NCBI RefSeq assembly: GCF_006439055.1 | Contig: NZ_RCZC01000002.1 | Coordinates: 402,106-466,105, forward strand | From: Sphingomonas glacialis | GTDB taxonomy: Bacteria; Pseudomonadota; Alphaproteobacteria; Sphingomonadales; Sphingomonadaceae | DNA: 64,000 nt | Direction: 5' to 3' | Shown: one piece after another, positions 41,928 to 51,746 of the stretch | Layout: each line of letters begins with the position of its first letter | Numbering within the stretch: position 1 is the stretch's first letter | The notes under the pieces: model-generated | Seen by the model: the letters and a program-made list of their open reading frames with translations, nothing else | Database searches by the model: none | What the model was told of the DNA's origin: nothing | Made by a program: the position numbers and the translations under genes

Positions 41928-43652
41928 CTAGCGTTCGCCGAACAGATCGCGCTGCGTCTTTTCCAATTCCTCGGCATAGCGCCGCCGGACGAACGATTCC
42001 GACACGATCCCCAGCACCGCGCGCGTGTCGTCGAGCACGGCGAGCTCGTCGGCGCCCGAGGCGTCGAAGCGCCGCATCACCTCGGCAATGTCCATCGCCG
42101 GCGTCAGAGCCGCGTCGACGTTGATCGCGAGCGTGCCGACCGGCGCCTGCGGGTCGAGCCCCTCGGCATAGGCCGCCGGCGTCTGAACGATCCCGGCATA
42201 GTGCGCCGCGGCATCGACCAACACCGTGCGGCTCGACGATCCGAGCGGCACATGGCTACGGAAAACGCCAAGCGGCGTGTCGGCCGGCATCGCGGCGACG
42301 CCGCGGCGCATCATCCGCCCGGCGGTGAGCGTCTTGACCCAGCCGACGTCGCGCGCGCTCTTGATCGTCTCGCCGCGCAGGTGCAGCCGCCAGGTCGAGA
42401 AGCTGTAGCCAAACGTCTCGCGCACGATCGCCGAGGAGACCAGCGCCGCCGCCAGCACCGCGCCGGTCAGCGCGAAGTCCTGCGTCGCCTGCAGCACGAC
42501 CATCGCCATCGTCATCGGCCCGCCGACCACCGCCACCGCGAGCGCCGCCATCCCGACCAGGGCGGCGTTGCGCGGATCGACCACATCGTGCCCGACCACC
42601 ATCGCCAGGCCGTCGGCGAACAGATGCCCGATCAACGTCCCCAGAAACAGCGAAGCGAAGAACAACCCGCCGCGAAAGCCGAAGCCGAGCGACACGATCG
42701 AGGCGGCGCATTTGGCGAGCAGCACGAGCAGGATCAGCGTGAGCGGCGCGCCAAGCGCGAGATCGGCATGGAGCGCGCCATGCCCCGCCGACAGCGCCTG
42801 TGGCGAAACCAGCGCGATCGGGATCAGCAGCAGGCCGCCGATCGCGGGCCGTGCCCAGTCGGCCACCGGCAGGCGCCGCGTTCCCGCCTCGACCAAGGCG
42901 ACCGCGCGCATCAGCAAGATCCCCAGCGCCGCGCAGATCGCGCCCAGCACGGCATAGATCAGATAGTGATGCGTCTCGGTCGGCATCGTCGCCGCGTCGA
43001 TGACATAGGGCTGCGCGCCCAGCCCCTGCGCGACGAGCGTACCCGCCAGTGCCGCCGCGACGACCGGCGCCAGCGCCGACGGCGTATAGGCGCCGATCAC
43101 GATCTCGAACGCATAGAAGGCGCCCGCCAGCGGCGCACCGAACGCCGCGCCGATCGCCGCCCCCGTGCCTGCGCCGACAAGGTTGCGCAAATCGGCGCGA
43201 CGCAGGTTGAACACCTCGCCCGCGAACGAGGCGAGCGCCCCGCCGAGCTGCGCATAGGCCGCCTCGAGCCCGACCGACGCGCCGAACCCGTTCGACAGCA
43301 CGGTCTGCCCGGCGATCACCAGGCTGTCGCCGGGCGACATCCGCCCGCCATGAAGCGCGTTCGCCTCGACCGCATCGACCAGCCGCCGCCGCCGCGCGCG
43401 CACCGCCCAGGAGAAAGCGGCGAGCACCAATCCGCCGACCGGTAACATCAGCAACGCGATCAGCGGCAGCGACGGCATCGCACTGAGCCGTGCGCCCGGC
43501 GGCAGATTGTAAAGCACGCGCTGGATGCTCCGCGCGAGCGCGCCCTGGACGACGCTCAGCAGCCCTGCCCCGGCCCCGACGATCGTCGCGAGCACGATGA
43601 ACATCGCTTCGCTCGCGCGGACGCGGCGGCGAAACCATTTCAGGAGGAGCAC
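41928..43652 (-). CDS. ClC family chloride channel/antiporter with CBS domains
   Basis: A 574-residue membrane protein with the ClC fold (about 15-440, 10-12 hydrophobic helices) and a C-terminal CBS pair (about 445-565). Selectivity-filter segments include FGASVGLEAAYAQLGG, where the gating Glu is kept but the usual GREGP is changed to GLEAA, and GFGFRGGLFFASLFLG. The CBS part ends VLGIVSESFVRRRY. It should move chloride or fluoride across the inner membrane; transport mode is not predictable. Confidence 0.9.
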   Translation of the reverse strand: MLLLKWFRRRVRASEAMFIVLATIVGAGAGLLSVVQGALARSIQRVLYNLPPGARLSAMPSLPLIALLMLPVGGLVLAAFSWAVRARRRRLVDAVEANALHGGRMSPGDSLVIAGQTVLSNGFGASVGLEAAYAQLGGALASFAGEVFNLRRADLRNLVGAGTGAAIGAAFGAPLAGAFYAFEIVIGAYTPSALAPVVAAALAGTLVAQGLGAQPYVIDAATMPTETHHYLIYAVLGAICAALGILLMRAVALVEAGTRRLPVADWARPAIGGLLLIPIALVSPQALSAGHGALHADLALGAPLTLILLVLLAKCAASIVSLGFGFRGGLFFASLFLGTLIGHLFADGLAMVVGHDVVDPRNAALVGMAALAVAVVGGPMTMAMVVLQATQDFALTGAVLAAALVSSAIVRETFGYSFSTWRLHLRGETIKSARDVGWVKTLTAGRMMRRGVAAMPADTPLGVFRSHVPLGSSSRTVLVDAAAHYAGIVQTPAAYAEGLDPQAPVGTLAINVDAALTPAMDIAEVMRRFDASGADELAVLDDTRAVLGIVSESFVRRRYAEELEKTQRDLFGER

Positions 43653-43827
43653 GGCGCGCAGCGGACGTCCTTATCGACGGGGTCGGTCACGTCGCCAGAG
43701 CCGCCGACGCGGTGGCCAAGCGCCCTAGCGCGCGAAACGCAGCCTGCCAACGCATCGTGCGAGCGGGAGGCCGTCGCGCGAATGATCAATTGGCAAGCCG
43801 GCGCAGCGCAGCTAAACGGATGTGCAG

Positions 43828-43843
43828 GAACCTAATTCGGTTC
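43828..43843. promoter_or_regulatory. Dyad upstream of the cob riboswitch
   Basis: GAACC-TAATTC-GGTTC is a perfect 5-bp dyad with a 6-nt centre, 10 nt before the riboswitch P1 stem. It could be an operator or an upstream RNA stem. Confidence 0.3.
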
Positions 43844-43853
43844 TCGATGATCG

Positions 43854-44053
43854 CGCCGGTGCCCCGCAAGGGGCTTGAATGGGAATGCGGTGCGGGGTTC
43901 GCCCCAAATCCGCGGCTGTCCCTGCAACTGTAAGCGGTGAGCGACGGCGTCAGGCTCCACTCTGGAGCAGCCACTGGGACCGCGCATCGAGCGATGCGCT
44001 CCTGGGAAGGCGATGCCCGAGCTTCGACCCGCAAGCCAGGAGACCTGCCGGCG
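43854..44053 (+). ncRNA. Cobalamin riboswitch controlling the cob operon
   Basis: A complete adenosylcobalamin aptamer. P1 pairs CGCCGG (43854-43859) with CCGGCG (44048-44053). The core elements appear in order: GGGAATGCGGTGCGGGGTTCGC, GGCTGTCCCTGCAACTGTAAGCGG, the B12 box AGCCACTGGG, CTGGGAAGG, and GCCAGGAGACCTGCC. It precedes cobW by 184 nt. Known members lower expression of synthesis and transport genes when cobalamin is plentiful. Confidence 0.95.
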
Positions 44054-44237
44054 ATAAGGTCGCTCTTGCTTCGGCCCAGGGGTTGGTCGCGGCACGGTTC
44101 TCCGTCTGAGCGACGAACCTGTGTGGCTGGGGCCGCATCGGTGTAGGCTTGCGGAGGGCTTTCGGCGCCCCACCCAATGGCGTGCGCCGACCGACATGAG
44201 GTCCCCGCCGTTCGTTGCCAGCGCCGTGGGAAACCCT
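44054..44237 (+). promoter_or_regulatory. Leader between riboswitch and cobW (expression platform)
   Basis: 184 nt without a credible gene. GTCGCTC (44059-44065) can pair with GAGCGAC (44108-44114) to make a long stem. The same layout and much of the intervening sequence recur downstream of the second riboswitch. No T-run terminator is visible, so control is more likely at translation initiation or by Rho. Confidence 0.55.
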
Positions 44238-45275
44238 ATGTCCGACCTCTCGAAAATTCCCGTTACCATCGTCACCGGCTTTCTCGGCGCCGGCAAGACG
44301 ACGCTCATCAGCCATTTGATCCGCCAGTCGGGCGGTCGTCGGCTCGCGGTGATCGTCAACGAATTTGGCACGCTCGGGGTCGATGGCGATATCCTCAAGG
44401 GCTGTGCGATCCCCGATTGCCCGGCGGAAAATATCGTCGAACTCGCCAATGGCTGCATCTGCTGCACCGTCGCCGACGATTTCATCCCGACCGTCGAGAC
44501 CCTGCTCGCGCTCGATCCGCGGCCCGACCATATCCTGATCGAAACCTCGGGGCTCGCTTTGCCCAAGCCCCTGCTCAAGGCGTTCGACTGGCCGGCGATC
44601 CGCTCGCGGATCACCGTCGACGGGGTGATCGCGCTGGCCGATGCCGAAGCGGTCGCCGCCGGGCGCTTCGCCCCCGATCTCGCGGCGCTCGACGCGCAGC
44701 GTGCCGCCGATCCGAGCATCGATCACGAAACCCCGCTATCCGAAGTGTTCGAGGATCAGCTCGCCTGCGCCGACATGGTGCTCCTCACCAAATGCGATCT
44801 CGCCGGTGCCGACGGCATCGCCGCGGCGCGCGCGGTGATCGCCGCCGAGACGCCCCGCGCGCTGCCCGTGCTCGAACTGATCGACGGCGTCGTCGATCCG
44901 CGCATCGTGCTCGGCATCGGCGCCGCGGCGGAGGACGATATCGCCGCGCGCCCGTCGCATCACGACGGCGAGGACGAGCACGAGCATGATGATTTCGACA
45001 GCATCGTGCTCGACTTCGGCGAGATAACCGCGCCCGATGATCTCGCCGCGCGGATCGAGGCGCTCGGTGGCGGTGGCGACGTGCTGCGCGTGAAAGGCTA
45101 TGCCGCGGTGGCGGGCAAGCCGATGCGGCTGCTGGTCCAGGCCGTCGGGGCGCGCGTCCGGACGCATTACGACCGGCCGTGGCGCAGCGACGAACCCCGC
45201 GCCACGCGCCTGGTGGTGATCGCCGAGCGCGACCGGCTCGACCCCGCAGCGATCCGGGCGGCGCTGCAGGGCTGA
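44238..45275 (+). CDS. cobW: Cobalamin biosynthesis GTPase CobW
   Basis: A 345-residue COG0523 metallochaperone GTPase. Walker A GFLGAGKTTL lies at about 13-22, the metal-binding CICC motif (NGCICCTVADD) near residue 75, the switch region ETSGLALPKP, and the GTP-specific TKCDL near residue 180. A His/Asp-rich loop (SHHDGEDEHEHDD, about 240-252) can bind cobalt or zinc. CobW is thought to deliver cobalt to the CobN-containing chelatase, whose gene follows after 7 nt. ATG 44238 is the family start. Confidence 0.95.
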   Translation: MSDLSKIPVTIVTGFLGAGKTTLISHLIRQSGGRRLAVIVNEFGTLGVDGDILKGCAIPDCPAENIVELANGCICCTVADDFIPTVETLLALDPRPDHILIETSGLALPKPLLKAFDWPAIRSRITVDGVIALADAEAVAAGRFAPDLAALDAQRAADPSIDHETPLSEVFEDQLACADMVLLTKCDLAGADGIAAARAVIAAETPRALPVLELIDGVVDPRIVLGIGAAAEDDIAARPSHHDGEDEHEHDDFDSIVLDFGEITAPDDLAARIEALGGGGDVLRVKGYAAVAGKPMRLLVQAVGARVRTHYDRPWRSDEPRATRLVVIAERDRLDPAAIRAALQG

Positions 45276-45282
45276 CGCTGCG

Positions 45283-48200
45283 ATGCACGTCATCTTCCGC
45301 GAAACCCACGGGTTGGAGGAGAGCGCATCGCCCCGCGATCTGGGGCAGGACGCCGCCGATCTCGTGCTCTTGTCGTTTTCCGACAGCGATCTCGGCGCGT
45401 TCGCGGCCGGATGGCGCAGCGCCGTGGCGGATGCGGGCGATGCCGCGCTGCCGAGCGTGCGGCTCGCCAATCTCGCCGAACTGACGCATCCGCTGTCGGT
45501 GGATACCTATGTCGAGCGCACCTTGGCGGGCGCGAAGGGCATCCTGATCCGGCTAATCGGCGGCGCGGCCTATTGGTCCTATGGCCTGCAGCAGGTCGAG
45601 GCGCTGGCCCGGCGCGAGCGGATCGCGCTGGCGGTGATCCCCGCCGACGGTCGCCGCGACGAACGGCTCGAGGCCGCCTCGACGGTGCCCATCTCGACGC
45701 TGCATCGGCTCGCCCAGCTGTGCGATATCGGCGGCGCCGCGGCGGCGCAGGCAGCGCTTGCGCAATTCGCGCTGGCATCGGGCTGCTATGTCCGGCCGGT
45801 CCATGGCGCGCGCGCGATCGCACCCGTCGGGGGATGGCAGGCGGAGCGTGGAATCATCTGCCCCGCGGCGTTCGCGCTCACCGCTACGCGGCCGCGGATC
45901 CTGATCGTCTTCTACCGATCGTATCTATCCGCCGCCGATCTCGACCCGATCGCCGCGCTGCAAGCCGCGTTCGAGGCGCGCGGCTGCGACGTGCTCGCGC
46001 TGTTCGCGCCGTCGCTCAAGGACCCGGAGGCGAGCGGCTGGCTGCGACGCTGGGTCGCGACCCTCGCGCCGGCGGCGATCGTCAACGCCACCGCTTTCTC
46101 AGCGCGTGATGATACAGGAACCACGCCGCTCGATGGGGCGGGCGTGCCCGTGTTCCAGGTCGCGCTCGCCACATCGGATCGCGCGGCTTGGGCGGGGGCG
46201 CAGCGCGGGCTGTCGCCGGTCGATCTCGCGATGCATGTCGTGCTGCCCGAAGTCGATGGCCGCCTGTTCGCGGGCGTTGCGAGCTTCAAGGACGACGCGC
46301 CGTTCGATCCCGACCTGCAATTCGCCCGCCGCGAGCATCGCGCCGATCCCGCGCGGATCGCCGCGATCGTCGCACGGATCCTCAGCTGGATCTCGCTCTC
46401 GCGCACCCCGGCGGCGGAACGGCGGCTGGCGATCGTCGTCTCGACCTATCCGGGCAAGACGCACCAGATGGCGCATGCGGTCGGTCTCGACGCGATCGCC
46501 TCGGTCGCGGCGATGCTGGAGGATCTCGCTGGTGCCGGCTATCCCACCGGCCACGGCCGCGCCGATCTTCCCGTCATGCTCGCGACCCAGACGCTAGACT
46601 GGCCGGTCGCGGCGTATCGTGCGGCGTTGCTCGGGCTGCCGGCCACGTTGCGCGACGATCTCTTCTCCGCGTGGGGCGAGCCCGAGGGAGACCCTTCGGT
46701 CAGCGAGGGCCAGTTCCGCTTTGCCGCCTATGCCAGCGGCGAGAGCATCGTCGCGCTGCAACCCGAACGTGGACGTCCCGCAGTCCGCGCGGACGAATAT
46801 CACGATGTGTCGCGCTGCCCGCGCCACGGGTACGTCGCCTTCTACCTCTGGCTGCAGGCGCGGGGCACGCACGCGCTGGTCCATGTCGGCGCACACGGCA
46901 CGCTGGAATGGCTGCCGGGCAAGGCGGTCGCGCTGTCCGACGCCTGCTGGCCCGAGGCGCTGACCGGTGCGCTGCCGGTGATCTACCCGTTCATCGTCAA
47001 CGACCCCGGCGAGGCGGCACAGGCCAAGCGCCGCATCGGCGCGGTGACGATCGGGCATGTTCCCCCGCCGCTCGAGCGCAGCGGAGGTGGCGCCGGGCTC
47101 GGTCGGCTCGAGGCATTGCTCGACGAATTCTCCAACGCCGACGGGCTCGATCCGCCGCGGCGCTCCCGGCTGCGCGGCGACATCCGCGACGAGGCGCGCG
47201 CGCTCGAGCTCGACGGGGTGCTCGGCCTCGACGCGGCACGCTCTGACGCCGAGGCGATCACCCGGATCGACACCTTCGTCTGCGATGTGAAGGACAGCCA
47301 GTTCGGCGACGGGCTCCACGTCTTCGGTCGCGACCATCAGGGCGCGGCGGAGCGCGACGGGCTGCTCGCCGCGCTCGATGGGCGACGCGTTGCGGCCGGG
47401 CCCTCGGGCTCGCCGTGGCGCGGACGAAGCGACGTGCTGCCGACCGGCCGTAACCTTTATACGACCGATCCGCGCGCGGTGCCGTCGCGCTCGGCGCACG
47501 CGCAGGGCGTGCGGCTCGCCGACGAACTGATCCGCCGTCACTTGCAGGATCAGGGCGATTATCCCCGCGCGCTCGTCATCGACCTGTGGGGATCGGCGAC
47601 GATGCGCACCGCGGGCGAGGAGTTCGCGATGGCGCTGCATCTGCTCGGCGCCGAACCCGTGTGGGACATGGGGTCGGAGCGCGTGACCGGGGTCGAGATC
47701 CTGCCGCTGCTGCTGCTCGACCGGCCGCGGATCGATGTCACGCTGCGCATATCCGGCCTGTTCCGCGATGCTTTCCCGACGCTGTGTGCGATGTTCGGCC
47801 AGGCGGTCCGCGCGATCGCCGCGCGTGACGAACCTGCCGATCGCAACCCGTTCGTCGGTGCCCCCGCCGCTGCGCGCGTCTTCGGCCCTGCACCCGGACG
47901 CTACGGCGTCGGCCTGGGCGACAGTGTCGATAGCTACACGCCCGAGGCGCGCCGTTCCGCGGGCGAAACGTGGCTCGCCGCATCGTCGCACGCCTTCGAT
48001 GGCGAGGCCGAACCCGCGGATTCCGACGGAATCCGCGCGCGGGTCGCTGCGGCCGATCTGTTCGTCCATGTCCAGGACCTGCCCGAAACCGACCTGCTGC
48101 TCGCCGCCGATTATGCCGCGCATGAAGCAGGTTTTGCCGCCGCACAGGCGGTGACGGGCGGGAATGCGACGGCCTACCACCTCGACGCGACCGATCCCGA

Positions 48201-48555
48201 TCGCCCGCGCGCGCGGCCGCTTCCCGAAGAGATCGCCCGCGTCGTCCGTGCGCGCGCCGCGCATCCGGGCTGGATCGCCGGGATGATGCGCCACGGCTAT
48301 CGCGGCGCGGCGGAGATCGCGGCGACGCTCGATCATCTCGGCAGCTTCGCGCATCTCGCGGGCGCGGTGACGCCTGAGTCGTTCGACCTCTATTTCGACG
48401 CGACGCTGGCGCGCGACGATGTTCGCGCGTTTCTGGCCGATGCCAACCCGGGGGCGCTCGCGGCGATGGAGGCGCGGTTTGCGGCTTTGCGCGCGGCGGG
48501 GCTCTGGCAGACGCGACGCAATTCGATCCTCGCTCAGCTGGACGGCGCGGCATGA
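45283..48555 (+). CDS. cobN: Aerobic cobaltochelatase subunit CobN
   Basis: A 1090-residue large chelatase subunit. Conserved segments include THPLSVDTYVERTLAGAKGI near residue 70, HVGAHGTLEWLPGKAV near residue 530, YPFIVNDPGEAAQAKRR, TGRNLYTTDPRAVP near residue 725 and LRISGLFRDAFP near residue 820. CobN binds hydrogenobyrinate a,c-diamide and inserts cobalt together with the CobST ATPase. cobS and cobT are not in the window. It overlaps cobG by 4 nt. It is somewhat shorter than rhizobial CobN, but all motifs are kept. Confidence 0.96.
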   Translation: MHVIFRETHGLEESASPRDLGQDAADLVLLSFSDSDLGAFAAGWRSAVADAGDAALPSVRLANLAELTHPLSVDTYVERTLAGAKGILIRLIGGAAYWSYGLQQVEALARRERIALAVIPADGRRDERLEAASTVPISTLHRLAQLCDIGGAAAAQAALAQFALASGCYVRPVHGARAIAPVGGWQAERGIICPAAFALTATRPRILIVFYRSYLSAADLDPIAALQAAFEARGCDVLALFAPSLKDPEASGWLRRWVATLAPAAIVNATAFSARDDTGTTPLDGAGVPVFQVALATSDRAAWAGAQRGLSPVDLAMHVVLPEVDGRLFAGVASFKDDAPFDPDLQFARREHRADPARIAAIVARILSWISLSRTPAAERRLAIVVSTYPGKTHQMAHAVGLDAIASVAAMLEDLAGAGYPTGHGRADLPVMLATQTLDWPVAAYRAALLGLPATLRDDLFSAWGEPEGDPSVSEGQFRFAAYASGESIVALQPERGRPAVRADEYHDVSRCPRHGYVAFYLWLQARGTHALVHVGAHGTLEWLPGKAVALSDACWPEALTGALPVIYPFIVNDPGEAAQAKRRIGAVTIGHVPPPLERSGGGAGLGRLEALLDEFSNADGLDPPRRSRLRGDIRDEARALELDGVLGLDAARSDAEAITRIDTFVCDVKDSQFGDGLHVFGRDHQGAAERDGLLAALDGRRVAAGPSGSPWRGRSDVLPTGRNLYTTDPRAVPSRSAHAQGVRLADELIRRHLQDQGDYPRALVIDLWGSATMRTAGEEFAMALHLLGAEPVWDMGSERVTGVEILPLLLLDRPRIDVTLRISGLFRDAFPTLCAMFGQAVRAIAARDEPADRNPFVGAPAAARVFGPAPGRYGVGLGDSVDSYTPEARRSAGETWLAASSHAFDGEAEPADSDGIRARVAAADLFVHVQDLPETDLLLAADYAAHEAGFAAAQAVTGGNATAYHLDATDPDRPRARPLPEEIARVVRARAAHPGWIAGMMRHGYRGAAEIAATLDHLGSFAHLAGAVTPESFDLYFDATLARDDVRAFLADANPGALAAMEARFAALRAAGLWQTRRNSILAQLDGAA

Positions 48556-49655
48556 GCGCGGTGCGTGGCTGGTGCCCGACCGCGTGGCGCCCCATGGCCG
48601 CGGGCGATGGCTTGCTGGTCCGCGTGCGGCCGCGGCTCGGGCGGCTCGATCGCGAGCAGATGCTCGGCCTGTGCGCGGCGGCGGTTCGGTACGGCAATGG
48701 CCAGATCGACGTGACCAACCGGGCGAATTTGCAGATTCGCGGGGCTACCGGCTCCAGTTGGCAAGCGCTTGTCGCCGCGCTGGTGGACCTGGCTCTGGTC
48801 GATCCCGATCCGCAGCGCGAGGCACGCCGGGCGATCCTCGTCGCGCCCGACTGGCAGACAGGCGACGACACGCATCGCATCGCTTCCGAACTCGAAGTGC
48901 GGCTCGCAGAACTTCCCGAGTTGCCGGGCAAGGTCGGCTTCGCGATCGACGCTGGCGCTGCGCCGGTGCTGACGAGCGCGCCCGCGGATTTCCGGATCGA
49001 ACGCGCCGTCACCGGCCGCCTGATCCTGCGGGCGGAAGGCCGCGAAACCGGGGTGGCCATCGCGCCGGGCGGCGAAGTCGATGCGCTGATCGCGCTCGCC
49101 ACATGGTTCGTCGCCACCGGCGGCGCGGAGGCCGGTCGGATGGCGCGCCATACCGCACCGCTCCCCGACTGGGCCGCCGGCGACGACCACCCCGCCCCGC
49201 CCGCAGCGCCGCTTGCCCCCGGCCGCCATCCACTCGGCGCCGCGCAGCCGCTCCCCTTCGGCCGGATCGATGCCGAATCCTTCATCGCGATGCTGGCTAC
49301 CTCCCCCGCCAGCGCCGTCCGCACCACCCCGTGGCGCCTGCTGCTGATCGAAGGCGCAACTCACGTCCCCGCCCGCGACCCGCTCGCCGCGACCGATGCC
49401 TGTGTCGGCGCACCCGCTTGCCCGCAAGCCAGCGTCGCGACGCGCGACCTCGCCGCCCGGCTCGCCCCGTTCATCGCCGGGCATCTCCACGTCTCGGGGT
49501 GCGCCAAGGGCTGCGCGCGCGCCGCCCCCGCTTCCGTCGTGCTGACCGGCCGCGACGGGCGCTACGACCTCGCGTTCCATGCCCGCGCCGGGGCGCCACC
49601 GGCGCACGCGGGCCTCGACGCGGCCCAAATCCTCGACCATTTCGGAGCCGCCTGA
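48552..49655 (+). CDS. cobG: Precorrin-3B synthase CobG
   Basis: A 367-residue Fe-S monooxygenase related to sulfite reductase. The nitrite/sulfite reductase half-domains are seen as RGWCPTAWRPM and GQIDVTNRANLQIRG. The 4Fe-4S cysteines lie in ATDACVGAPACPQAS and HVSGCAKGCARA in the C-terminal third. It converts precorrin-3A to precorrin-3B using oxygen, which marks the pathway as aerobic. ATGA overlap with cobN; TGATG overlap with cobH. Confidence 0.94.
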   Translation: MSAVRGWCPTAWRPMAAGDGLLVRVRPRLGRLDREQMLGLCAAAVRYGNGQIDVTNRANLQIRGATGSSWQALVAALVDLALVDPDPQREARRAILVAPDWQTGDDTHRIASELEVRLAELPELPGKVGFAIDAGAAPVLTSAPADFRIERAVTGRLILRAEGRETGVAIAPGGEVDALIALATWFVATGGAEAGRMARHTAPLPDWAAGDDHPAPPAAPLAPGRHPLGAAQPLPFGRIDAESFIAMLATSPASAVRTTPWRLLLIEGATHVPARDPLAATDACVGAPACPQASVATRDLAARLAPFIAGHLHVSGCAKGCARAAPASVVLTGRDGRYDLAFHARAGAPPAHAGLDAAQILDHFGAA

Positions 49656-50284
49656 TGCCGCATGTCTATGAGACCGATGGCGCCGCAATCTATCGCCAGT
49701 CGTTCGCCACGATCCGCGCCGAAGCCGCGCTGTCACGCTTCGACCGCGACGAGGAACCCGTCGCGGTGCGGATGATCCACGCCGCCGGGCTGGTCGACCT
49801 CGCAGCCCACATCCGCTTCTCGCCCGGCTTCGCCAGCGCCGCGCGGGCGGCGCTCCAAGCCGGCGCGCCGATCCTGTGCGACGCGCGTATGGTGACCGAA
49901 GGGATCACCCGCGCCCGCCTCCCCGCCGACAATCCCGTGATCTGCACGCTCCACGCGCCCGAGACACCCGAGCTCGCCCGCGCGATGGGCAACACACGCT
50001 CGGCCGCCGCGCTCGAACTGTGGCGCCCGCATCTCGCCGGCGCGCTGGTCGCGATCGGCAATGCGCCGACCGCCCTGTTCCATCTGCTCAACATGCTCGA
50101 AGACCCGGCCTGCCCGCGTCCCGCCGCGATCATCGGCTGCCCCGTCGGCTTTGTCGGGGCGATGGAGTCGAAGGCCGCGTTATGGGCGGAACAGCCGGTG
50201 CCATGCGTCATCGTCGAGGGGCGGATGGGCGGCAGCGCGATCACCGTCGCCGCGATCAACGCGCTGGCGAGCCGCACCGAATGA
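49655..50284 (+). CDS. cobH: Precorrin-8X methylmutase CobH
   Basis: A 209-residue enzyme that moves the C11 methyl to C12 to form hydrogenobyrinate. Conserved features: the catalytic His in RMIHAAGLVDLA near residue 42, ILCDARMVTEGI, and IGCPVGFVGAMESKAAL near residue 165. Length is normal. It overlaps cobI by 4 nt. Confidence 0.96.
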   Translation: MPHVYETDGAAIYRQSFATIRAEAALSRFDRDEEPVAVRMIHAAGLVDLAAHIRFSPGFASAARAALQAGAPILCDARMVTEGITRARLPADNPVICTLHAPETPELARAMGNTRSAAALELWRPHLAGALVAIGNAPTALFHLLNMLEDPACPRPAAIIGCPVGFVGAMESKAALWAEQPVPCVIVEGRMGGSAITVAAINALASRTE

Positions 50285-51006
50285 CCAGCGGCACCATCCA
50301 CGGCGTCGGCCTCGGCCCCGGCGCGCAGGATCTGATGAGCGTGCGCGCCGATCGGCTGGTGCGCGGCGCAGCGCATATCGCCTTCTTCCGCAAGGCCGGG
50401 CGCCCCGGCCATGCGCGGCGCATCGTCGAGGGGATGCTGCGCGACGACGCGGTCGAATTCGCGATGGAATATCCCGTCACCACCGAGATCCCGCTCGCCG
50501 ACCCGCGCTACAACGCACAGCTGAGCGGCTTCTACGCCGAGTGCGCGCGACACCTCGCGACGCTGGCGCAGGGCGGCGCGGATGTCGTCGTGCTGTGCGA
50601 GGGCGATCCGTTCTTCTACGGGTCGTTCATGCACCTCCACAGCCGCCTGACCGGAATCGTGCCGGTCCAGGTCGTCCCGGGCATCACCGGCATGTCGGGC
50701 GCGTGGACCGCCAGCGCGCGACCGATCACCTGGGGCGATGACGTGCTGACCGTGCTGACCGCGACAATGCCCGAGGCCGAGCTCGCGCGCCGCATCCGCG
50801 ATACCGATGCGCTGGTGGTGATGAAGATCGGCCGCCACCTCGGCAAATTGCGCCGCGCGGTCGCCGCCGCGGGGCGCGAGGATGCCGCCTGGCTGGTCGA
50901 ACATGCCGCGATGCCCGACCAGCGCGTCACGCGACTGGTCGATGCCGGCGCGGTCGCCCCTTATTTCGCGATCCTGCTGATCCACGGGCAAGGGCGGCGG
51001 CCGTGA
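50281..51006 (+). CDS. cobI: Precorrin-2 C20-methyltransferase CobI
   Basis: A 241-residue SAM-dependent tetrapyrrole methylase. The N-terminal GVGLGPGAQDLMSVRA loop, the CEGDPFFYGSF motif near residue 100 and VVPGITGMSGAW near residue 135 are diagnostic of CobI/CbiL. It makes precorrin-3A. It overlaps cobH and cobJ by 4 nt each. Confidence 0.95.
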   Translation: MTSGTIHGVGLGPGAQDLMSVRADRLVRGAAHIAFFRKAGRPGHARRIVEGMLRDDAVEFAMEYPVTTEIPLADPRYNAQLSGFYAECARHLATLAQGGADVVVLCEGDPFFYGSFMHLHSRLTGIVPVQVVPGITGMSGAWTASARPITWGDDVLTVLTATMPEAELARRIRDTDALVVMKIGRHLGKLRRAVAAAGREDAAWLVEHAAMPDQRVTRLVDAGAVAPYFAILLIHGQGRRP

Positions 51007-51746
51007 CCGGCTGGCTCGCCATTGCCGGGCTCGGGCCGGGCGACGCCGCGCTGGTGACGCCCGAAGTCAGCGCGGCGCTCGCCGAGGCGACCGATGTGAT
51101 CGGCTACATCCCCTATGTCGCGCGCGTCGCGCCGCGCGACGGGCTGACGCTGCACCCGTCCGACAATCGCGTCGAACTCGACCGCGCGCGGCACGCGCTC
51201 GACCTCGCGCTGGCGGGGCATCGCGTCGTGGTCGTGTCGTCGGGCGATCCCGGCGTGTTCGCGATGGCGGCAGCGGTGTTCGAGGCGATCGAGCAGGGCG
51301 CGCCCGAATGGCGGACGCTCGATGTCCGCGTGCTTCCCGGCATCACCGCGATGCTCGCCGCGGCTGCTCGTGCCGGGGCACCGCTGGGCCACGATTTCTG
51401 CGCGATCAATCTCTCGGACAATCTCAAGCCGCAGGCGATCATCGACCGCCGCGTGCGGCTCGCGGCGGAGGCCGATTTCGCGATCGCCTTCTACAATCCC
51501 CGCTCGAAGGCGCGGCCCGACGGACTGATTTCGGCGCTCGCCATCCTGCGCGAGACCTGTGCCGACGCGCGCCCGGTGCTCTTCGCGCGCGCCGTCTCGA
51601 CGCCCGACGAGCAGCTCGAGGTCGTTGCACTGCCCGAGGCCCGGGCCGAGATGGCCGACATGCGCACGGTGGTCATCGTCGGATCGAGCCGCACGCGGAT
51701 GATCGCGGGGACCCGCTTCCTCTATACGCCGCGGTCGGCGGCATGA
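51003..51746 (+). CDS. cobJ: Precorrin-3B C17-methyltransferase CobJ
   Basis: A 247-residue tetrapyrrole methylase that contracts the ring and methylates C17 to give precorrin-4. Visible: AGLGPGDAALVTPEV, the VIGYIPYV motif near residue 34, VSSGDPGVFAMA near residue 80, and AFYNPRSKARP near residue 162, all typical of CobJ/CbiH. It starts with GTG in a GTGA overlap. Its last 25 bp overlap the convergent cobK end. Confidence 0.95.
   Translation: MTGWLAIAGLGPGDAALVTPEVSAALAEATDVIGYIPYVARVAPRDGLTLHPSDNRVELDRARHALDLALAGHRVVVVSSGDPGVFAMAAAVFEAIEQGAPEWRTLDVRVLPGITAMLAAAARAGAPLGHDFCAINLSDNLKPQAIIDRRVRLAAEADFAIAFYNPRSKARPDGLISALAILRETCADARPVLFARAVSTPDEQLEVVALPEARAEMADMRTVVIVGSSRTRMIAGTRFLYTPRSAA

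Noticed and set aside
46594..48354. A 586-codon minus-strand frame opposite cobN
   Set aside because: Antisense shadow of a fully conserved CobN.
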